DNA of 64,000 bases from Corbicula japonica (taxonomy: Eukaryota > Mollusca > Bivalvia > Venerida > Cyrenidae): assembly GCA_038501625.1 (NCBI GenBank), contig JAZAYU010000006.1, positions 12,774,638-12,838,637 of the forward strand. Reading direction: 5' to 3'. Positions 12,921 through 22,900 of the stretch are shown here, piece after piece (position 1 is the stretch's first letter; every line of letters begins with the position of its first letter). The notes under the pieces are model-generated. The model was not told the origin of the DNA, ran no database searches, and saw only the letters and a list, made by a program, of their open reading frames with translations. The position numbers and the translations under genes were made by a program.

Positions 12921-13045
12921 TGGCCTCAAAGTTATAAAACTGAGAATGGAAACCAGTCTCAAATCTCAAGCGACTGGTTGCCATTTCAGCCAGTCAGATG
13001 CTTGAGATTTGAGACTGGTTTCCAATCTCAGTTTTATAACCTTCA
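12921..13045. repeat. MITE-B copy 2
   Basis: Palindrome from TGGCCTCAAAGTTATAAAAC to GTTTTATAACCTTCAA; the central loop has lost a few bases. Confidence 0.8.
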
Positions 13046-13823
13046 ACCCTGTTCAGGGCAGATCCAGACAAGGTTCAGTGGGGGTTGCTGAACCACCTTT
13101 TGGACAGCAATATTTAATTTTCTGGGTGATTTTGGCCAGAAAGTTGGAAATTATCTTGTAACTGTCCCAAACAAAACCCCTTTATGGAAATCTTGCAAAT
13201 GACCATGCTGTTGATTCAAATTTTATGAACAGGTTATATAAACAAGGGAGTATTTCTCGGAAATTAAATTGTATTTCCAATCTGATGAAAATCATATCCT
13301 GAAAACCGCTACGCTATCAGGATCTGAAGACGAGTAACAAAAACGTGGTTTTACCACTAACCCTTTGAACCAATCAGATTCCCGCCTACAAAATCGCAAA
13401 AGCGAAAGTAAAAATTGTATTTTAAACCATGGAAACTGTGGACAGCCTGCGTAAGACACATTTTACTGGAGATATATGTGTTTATGTAGTATTGCAATCA
13501 TTTCTAATGTAATGGCATCTTCAGATCATTTTGCGAGCGTTATAAATCATGATTCCTGTGTTGACAATTTCTAAAAATAGTAATCGGGGAAACCCTCTAT
13601 TACTTATGTACGGTGTCTGCGGGCTGTCATCAGATCTAACATTTTGTAAGATCTGACTTTAGTGAGATTGATTGTATTTCTTTATTTTTATCACTGGTAA
13701 CTGTAAAATGTGAAATATGGATTTTCAGGAATTGCCACATCCAAAAACACAGCCTCCACACAGCCAAAAGCAGAAGAAAAGAGAGCCTGGTTTTTATTAC
13801 AGTCCATCTGAAAATGGACACAA

Positions 13824-13988
13824 TTAGCAAAATTGAGAACCAGAGGGTAACTGCCTTGGAACAGTTAGTGGCATACAGACCTTCAACTCTTGCAGAATGA
13901 GATCTACATTTGGTCTGTCTGTGTTTGATTGACTAGGATACATAAATTTCACTGTCCCATCTGGTCCAAGTAAGAAATCTCCACCCAT
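13824..13988 (-). CDS. SELENOL: SELENOL exon 8 (last coding) and stop
   Basis: Acceptor AATACGTTGCAG. Encodes MGGDFLLGPDGTVKFMYPSQ, then NTDRPNVDLILQELKV and a tail ending GSQFC before TAA at 13826-13824. AATAAA hexamers follow on the minus strand at about 13796 and 13680. Because Sec insertion in animals needs a SECIS in the 3' UTR, the functional 3' UTR probably extends further. Confidence 0.9.
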   Translation of the reverse strand: MGGDFLLGPDGTVKFMYPSQSNTDRPNVDLILQELKVCMPLTVPRQLPSGSQFC

Positions 13989-16900
13989 CTGCAACGTATT
14001 ACAGAATATTGCTGACTTAACATGCCTACTGAACATTTTAACCGTTTCCTCCATAGACACACTTTAATGTGTGGGCGAACAGTTTAGATCCAGATCAGCT
14101 GGCATATCTGTGCCATCTGATCAGGATCTAAACTGTTCGCTTTATAATTCATTAGGTTATTTCAGATCAAAATGTGCAGATCCTAATCAGACGGCATGAA
14201 TGTGCAAGCTAATCTGGATCTACACTGGTCGCACACGTGTAAAAAGGCGTATATATGGAGGAAAGGGTTAAGAAATTCAATATATTTTACTTTGGTATTC
14301 TCCTACAATAATAATCATATTATAAGCAGATGAACATCATATCTAAACATTTGTTGAAATTTTAAAATACTTTAACCCATATATATGGGTTCTATCATAT
14401 GAGCTAACAGTGTAGATCTAAATCAATTTGTGCCATTTGATCAGGGTCTATTTGCTTCTTGGTCAGATATAATCAAAAAGCAAAAAAAAACAAAACAGCA
14501 GGGATGCCAGCTGATCTGGATCAAGTATTTGTTTTACATTCAACGATACCATGTTAGTAAAGTGGGATATTAGACATTACTAAGCCAGTTTGCTATACTG
14601 TACTACTGTAACTAAACTATTAAACAAAATTCGCGAATCCTTACTGTCGATAAATTTCTTACATCCTAAATGAAAAAAAATATATATTTGCAATTATTAA
14701 TTTTTCTACTAATTCTTTTCCCTAAGCAAACACATGAGAAGTTAGCTTACTAAGTAAATAAATAAGGTAAATGAATATGAAGGATTTATGATAACTTAGC
14801 ATTCTTATTTACCTGTTGGGTATCATCATGAACATTTTCATACGGTTTGGGAAGAGGTTTGCCTGCATACATAGCCTCTGCATAGTACACCAACGATGAC
14901 ACACCCCAAACCTAAACAAAACATTTCACATGTCATACTTTTGTATCCGTACATTTCATGTGGATTTAACCCTTTCCTCCATATATAATTATGCCTTTAT
15001 TGCATAGGCGAACAGTCTAGATTGAGCACAGCCGGCAAATCCATGCTATCTGATCAGGATCTGCACTGTTCGCTTTTTGATTTATTAGGTTATTTCTGAC
15101 CAAAAAGCTAACAGTGCAGATCCTGATCAGACAGCATGGGTGTGATGGCTGATCAAGATCTCCACTGGTCACACACGATTATAAAGGGGTATTTGTGGAA
15201 GAAAGGGTTAAGTTTTGCATATTTCACAACTGGGAAAGCACTTGAAATTAAGCCTCAGCAAATTCAACCTTGTTATAGTTTATCATATGAATATATTACA
15301 TCAACATAAATTTATGTCCTTGCAAAAATGTTATTTTCACTTTCTACACAAAAAATTGTCGAAACAAAATTAAATGATACCAAAGCTGTTCAAGATAATG
15401 TCATTTCTCATATGATACCAAAGCTGTTCAAGATAATGTCATTTCTCATATGATACCAAAGCTGTTCAAGATAATGTCATTTCTCATATGATACCAAAGC
15501 TGTTCAAAATAATGTCATTTCTCATATGATACCAAAGCTGTTCAAGATAATGTCATTTCTCATATGATACCAAAGCTGTTCAAGATAATGTCATTTCTCA
15601 TATAATAATTTTAATATAACATCTGTGCCCAAGATCATAAAACTAAATCTGGAGATCAGTCTCATATCTCAAGCATCTGATTGGCTGAAATGGCGACTTG
15701 TCGCCATTTCAGCCAATCAGATGCTTGAGATTTGAGACTGATCTCCAGATTTAATTTTATGATCTTGGGCCATTGTATTAGTTTCAAAACATTTTTCAAA
15801 AAGTCTCTCAAAAAGAGTCATCTAAGCTCATTGTATCTTGTATCAGGTTTTCTGTCTCCTTTACAGGTCAAAACCAACATGAACTTTGATGGGGAGCCCA
15901 TGCTCTCAAATGTTGTTAGTTTTTTTGCTCAAAGACTTTATTTCTTAATTCTTTATTCCACAGATATGCCTTTTTTCACATTGAAGACCAATTTAGAAAC
16001 AGGTCAGGGCTGAAGGTTATAAAGCTGAGCATGGAAACCAGTCTCAAATCTCAAGCATCTGATTGGCTGAAATGGTGACGAGTCCCCATTTCAGCCAATC
16101 AGATGCTTGAGATTTTAGACTGGTTTCCATGCTCAGTTTTATAACCTTGGGCACTGCTATTTATCTGATTTGGATCTACATCATTCACTTTTTGGTCAGG
16201 ACTAACCAAATTAACTTTAAAGTGAACAGTGTAAACAATGTAAATCCAGATATGATAGCACAGATGTGCAAGATGATCTAGAACTACACTAGTCATTCAT
16301 GTGAAAAAAAAGTTTTAACAATGGAGTTGATTGTTAAAGCAGACTGTTCTTTTTATGATAATTATATGCTGGAGATCATGGCTGAAGATTTTAAAACTGA
16401 TATTTAAAAACAAGTCTCAAATCTCAAGCATCTGGTTGGCTGAAATCACGACCAGTTGCCATTTCAGCAAATCAGATGTTTGAGATTTGAGACTGGTTTC
16501 CAATCTCAGTTTTATAATTTTGGGGCCTGATATGGTAGTGACTTACACATATATTTATCAAATTTAAACCATCAATGGAAGTAGTTACATTTAAAACATG
16601 AAGTTCAACTTCAGTAAACTATTAAAAACCAAACTTACCTTAAGAACAGACCTTTGAAGACCAAACGAATGGTAAATCTGAAAACATTTCACAAACCCTG
16701 TTTGAACAACTTCAAACATGCATGAATGTTTGCAACCAATACCAACAAGCCACAATAAACTGGAATGCATATTTTCAACTTTTTTTTACATTCTACGAGG
16801 GGTGATCAATAAATTCGCGGAAAAGTGTTCCCATTTAGTTATTTATGAAAGTACATTTATGAAATTTCTCCATGAACCCAATCCATATTTTGTCTATTGA

Positions 16901-19900
16901 TATGTAAAATTATAGACCAGAGACCCTATTTATGATTGAGGAATGGTTTCCTTAGCAACGCCATTGACGTCATCTCGACCCAAAATTCCATATTTTCCTA
17001 TCAACAAAGGTACGAATCACAGCGTCTTGTTCAACCCGTAGCTAACGCACGTCAACCAAATTATCAGTGAAGATTCCGCCAATATTAGGCATGACGTACA
17101 TGACGTTACAATTATTTATGATGCTATGAAGGTAAACAAAAGCAGTATTCTTTGATGACAGGTGTTAAAATGAGTGTCGAACAGCGATCAGCTATCAAAT
17201 TTTGCGTGTTAAATGGAATTTCGCGAGGAAAAACTATTGGAATGCTACAACAGGCTTATGGAGATTCATCAGTGAAAAAGACAGCGGTTTATAAATGGTA
17301 TAACAGGTTCAAGGAGGGTCGACAAGGCAGCGGTGATGACGAGTGCAGCAGCCGCCCAGTGACGAAGACGTCATTGCACATCGCTGATGTTAAGGATCTG
17401 CTGGACAAAGATAGGCGCCTTACGATTCGCAAGATAACTGAAAGAGTTGACTGTAGTTACGGAACAGTGTTCAACATCATCCATGACAAACTTAACATGC
17501 GACGAGTCTGTAAACGCTGGACTACAAAAAGACTGACTGATGAGCAGAAGCGTCTAAGAACTGAGTCTTGTAAACGGATGATACAGCGGTATGAGCGCAA
17601 AGGATATGCCTTCATGAAGAAGATGGTGACTGCCAACGAGACCTGGATCAGCATGTACAGACTTCTAGAGCACCCGCCGTACAGCCCCCAACCTGTCACC
17701 ATGTGACTTTTTCCTTTGGTCAAGAGCTACCTCCGGGGAATCCACTTCGACAGCATTGACGAACTTTTCTCTGCAGTGAAGGTCGCAATCTCGAATATTC
17801 AGACTGAGTCATTTAGGAGGAGTTTTTGTAGATGCTTGGAAAGCAAGGTGTTGGAAGTGCGTATCATTTAGGGGTGAATTTTTTAAAAAGGACTAGACAT
17901 ACTGGACAATACTTAATGGTAAGTTGTCATGGGCAGTTTCGACGTCGTTGACATCAATATGACGTTGGGCAGGGATTCGCTAGGTGATGTTACTATAGTA
18001 ACAATAGTTCGATAAGTGTATAAGCAATCGCCGTGAAATTTTCGGATCTAAGCAGAATTAAATGATGTTGAAATGTGTAAAAAAAATTACTGAAAACATA
18101 CACATGCTAAATAAACGAGAACACTTTTCCGCGAATTTATTGATCACCCCTCGTATATGAGTGAGACAGTTGTAATTTAGATGAAAAGTTTAAGGCATTA
18201 CAACTGAATACAAATTAATCACTAGTAGAATTTCAATTATCCATGTCAACAAAGGTCCATTATTCTCTTTGTGTTCACTAATGGTTTAATATACACGAGA
18301 TAATAATTAAGTAACATAAGTATTTAACTTTTTAAAACATTTGTTAAAACAGCAATCAAAATTGTTGTTAATGCCTGAAACATACCAAAATGCAACAAAT
18401 TAATTCACAAATACATTAAATCTTACAAAAATCAGTTATAACACTATATCCTTTTAGCGCCCAACCCTGTTTTCCGGACGGACGCCCGAAACGTATTTAA
18501 ACGTGACAAAATTTTGACTTCTCAAAACCCGACCCTGTTTTACTGGAGGACGCCCGAAACGTATTTAAACGTATGCTTTTTTTACGATTTTAAAACCCAT
18601 AACGTAAATCTGCGTAAATTTTTTTAATGCCCGTTGATAAGCGTATGTTTGAATAAAGCATATACGCTTTTGTCCATTACAGGTATTCTACCTTTTAATG
18701 AAATTCAGAATTTTCAACATGGTAAGAAACCCGATTAAAGAACTGTAAAACACGTAATCTAACGTTACGGTCTTTCTTCTGTAAAAAAAAGTGGAATATA
18801 CATATCAAAAATATTGCGTTAAAATCCCGAATCTCAACGCTCTTTTACGTAATGGGAATAACCAAACCAAAAAATTCAGTTTATCGCTGGAAGACTGTAA
18901 CGGAAAATTCAGTAAATCAATTAACCTAATTAACAATCATTAATTTTTATGTCATTGCAAAAAATGTCATTTTTAAGTAATTACTAGGTAGATATAGGTA
19001 TTTTGTAACTTAATTGATAACTGTTCTGGAGCCACTTTTTTATTTTGACAATAAAAGATGAAGAAAAAGCAACACTGTAATTAGATTTTTTTTCTTAAAA
19101 TTTGACTTTTTAAAATCACTAATTTTCTTATCGGATTATCTAAGTAACATGTAAACAATTTCTTATTAAATGATATTTGAGAGAAAATATGCGATGCGTT
19201 CAAAGGACTAATAGTGTTAAAATACTGATCGATGATTCCGTGTTGTTCTAAATAGCAGCCAAAGTAAGGACTTTTTAATAAAAAGTAATAAAAATCAACG
19301 GGTTTCCGACAGAAAACAGGGTCGGGTTTTGAAAAGCGATTTTTTTGATACGTTTAAATACGTTTCGGGCGTCCGCCCTTAAAACAGGGTCGGGTTTAGG
19401 GAAGTCAAAATTTTTTCACGTTTAAATATGTTTTGGTCGTGGAAAGGATATTAAATAATACACTCTTTTATTTCAAATTGTTGGATGCATGTCCTTTCTC
19501 AAGATGTGAGCACACTTCTTGACTAAACCCATAATTTTACAGTAAATAATGAATAATTATTAGCAGTTATCTTTGATATAGATTCAATAAGAATATTTGA
19601 GATTTTGTGAGCCCTTGTGAATCTATTTTTTTTTCCAAACAAAAACATTTTGCCCCACCTCCCATGAGTTGCATTTATAGGTGCAAATAACTAGTGCTCC
19701 CTAATATCCTTCCAAGAAGTGAAGCAGGTAATGGTTTGAACCCAAGACCATAGGATTGCTTAGCCTGGTGCTTAACCAACTTGCCAGCTTTCCACTACAA
19801 AAACCAGTCTCCAAGCCTATAGCTGAGTTTATAACAGATAAAAGAGGAGGCATTTAGAATTACCCTATTAACAGGGCCCAAGATCATAAAACTGAGACTG

Positions 19901-22900
19901 GGGACCACCAGTCTCAAATCTCAAGCATCAGATTGGCAAATGGCGACCATTTTAGCCAATCAGATGCTTAAGATTTGAGACTGGTCTCCAATCTCAGTTT
20001 TATCATTTTGGGCTCAGGTCTCACCTTTCTATCAGAATCCAGTAACATAGTGAAGGGACAACCTGTGTCTTGAAGCCATCTCAGAGCTCCCTCCTGCAAT
20101 CCAAATGATACCACAACCACAACACCACCAGCTGACGCTATCTCCTCCTGAAAATGAATAAATACAAAACTATGTTTTCTCATCTAAACTGGCCTGAAGG
20201 TTATAAAGCTGAGATTGGAAACCAGTCTCAAATCTCAAGCATCTGATTGGCTGAAATGGCGACCAGTCGCCATTTCAGCCAATCAGATGCTTGAGATTTG
20301 AGACTGGTTTCCATGCTCAGCTTTATAACCTTGGGCACTGATATTTTAACCCTTTCCTCCATATAAAATTATGCATGCTATCATATGTACAACCAGTGTA
20401 GATTAAGATCAGCCAGTTCCGTCTGATCTGGATCTGCACCGTTTTCAATTTGGTCAGAAAAAACTAATGAATCAAAAAGCGAGCAATTCAGATCCTGATC
20501 CATGCAGGCTGAACTGGATTTACACTGTTTTCCCATGACTTAAAGCTTTATATAGGGAGGAAAGGGTTCATGTATTACAAAGGTGTTTAACTAGGACATT
20601 TCATGAGGATAATTATAAGTTAATTTAACAATGTCAATTACAAAACTGTTACAGGCTCTGGCAGTTGAAACTCTAAACATGCTTCCCGGTTAACCCTTTT
20701 ATATCGCTATAAATCACAGGGTTACTGCCACCAGTCCGTTCAAATAAACATTATATCAAAATAGTATGAGTTAACTTTTCTCTATACAACATTACTGTAA
20801 ACACATTTGTAAGCTGTCATTTGCTGCATCAAAGCAGTATTGGTGTCCAGCTGAATGCATATTATGCTCGTATGTCGGAAATACTCAAGTTGTTAAAAAT
20901 CCCAAGTTAAGCTGATAGTTTGTCAAGATAAAAATTATATTTTTCATGGGCAAATGCATGTTTTTCTCCACAAATTCATGGTTGCTAAAAATAAAATCAC
21001 TGTTTTTGGCAAGAAAAATGTTTTTGATTATTAACAGTTATCTTTGATCATGCTCACCTGCACAACAACTCCATAAGAGAATTAAGTTACGGTAGAAGAC
21101 TGTGAATGGAATAACTATGACAGCTTATCATAATACTGTGCTGGTATTCATCCCTATGACCAATTCAATCCAAAATGATACATGTACCTGTTGTTGGATG
21201 ACATCAGCTACGTGGTTTCGTCATGGTAGTCAGGCAAAATGTCGCAGCAGAATGAGAACCAGACTGTGACTTCCTGTGAGGAAATCTTGTAGACTGGTCT
21301 GCTGACTGGTTCTTGCATCCACTAGAGGCGCATGCAGGGGACCAGTCTCACCTAGCTGAACTGTGTCACTAGAATCACCTTCCAATGTCTTGTCTATGGA
21401 TCCCAGAAATATGTCCCATTCTTGCTGTAAATAAAGTTACCAGTATTGGTTTTTGTCACTCTAACTTAAAGCATAGCCCCTGGGGCATAAACAAGACTGG
21501 TTAGAACTGAATCATTTTGATAGTCTAGTTTAGTTAACAACTAGTACCATCTGCAATTGGCAGGATGTAAAACATTGATAAAACTCTTCTTTAACACTAG
21601 ATAGTGCTTTGCATATGGTTGCTTTATAACAAAACAAAACAAAATGGTAAAAGCCCAAATTATCTAAGTAAAGGCAGTTCTATCTTTCTTTAGAATTTCA
21701 GAATCCTTTACACCATATTTACACCTTTATTGTAAGGGCAAACTGTGTAGAGCCAGATCAGCTGACACATCCGTGCCAACTGAATAGGATCTACACTGTT
21801 CGCAGTTAGATTCATAAGGTTATTTTCGACCAAGATGTCACCAGTGCAGATACAGATCAGACGGAACGGATGTGCTGGAGTAAAGGTATAGGCGTTAGAC
21901 AAGTTTTGTACTAATTACTTCACTTGCTAAACTAATGTAATGGACTCAGCTTGACAATTTACAGAGGTTCATTAAGATTTTAACAAAGTGTCGACCCTGA
22001 TCAGACAGTGCAGATTTACAGACCGATCAAGGTCTACACTAGACTCAAGTGTATCAAATGCTGTAGTAAGCAATTATCTCTTTACTCCATGTACCCGTAT
22101 ACACCTTTTAACGCATGTGCAACCTGTGTAGATCAAACTCAGCAGGAACATCCATGCTGTCTAATCTAGATCTACATAGGTCGCATCTTGGTCAAATAGC
22201 CTAATACATCAAAAAGCGTACAGTGCAGATTCTGATCAGAGGGCAGGGATATACTGGCTGATCTGGATCTAAACTGTTTGCCCAAGGATAATAGCCATAT
22301 CCCATGGAGTAAATGGTTAAAGCCCCAGCCCTAAACTTCAGTAAAAATATGCTATTGAAAAATCATATTTGTCCATATAGACTCCAATATATAAACTCTC
22401 TAACAGAACACAAAAGGTCCGATCGAATTCTTTCTTATCGACGGGATTTTCAATGATATTGTTAAATTACAGTTAACCAACTTTTAAGAAGCTAAATATA
22501 ATGAAGCTATATTTAGCACCGACGAACAGACCACTTCATGCGCGATCTCATTCCTGTGACATTTCGCAAATCCTACTTTCGCTTTTAGTCACGCGGACCA
22601 AATATATTTCAGTAAATTAAAATTTTATTAGCCCGAACTAATGCTGCAAATTTGTGCCTATAGTTCCAAATACATGTAATATTTCATACAAGAGCGGTTA
22701 AATTGAAGTAATGCAGCTTTAAAGGTTAAAATGAAGAAAAAAATATATCAAAGAAAAACAAATTGTAATAAGTACCAACCTCTACATTCAGCAGTTCTGT
22801 GCTGGCCTCCCTGAGTTTTGCATGTCGGGCATGTTTATGTATCTTTTTCTCCATCTCTGATTTTGTTGGTACATCAAGGCTTGTAAAACAAAGGGCAAAA

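Noticed and set aside
15374..15601. CRISPR-like array
   Set aside because: Units are contiguous without spacers and the genome is eukaryotic; it is a simple minisatellite.
17457..17723. 88-residue minus-strand ORF opposite the mariner transposase
   Set aside because: It is a shadow of the plus-strand transposase frame.
21188..21424. SELENOL as a pseudogene with two nonsense mutations
   Set aside because: Eight exons keep frame, splice sites and conserved motifs; the only two stops are both TGA and sit exactly at the redox CxxC positions.
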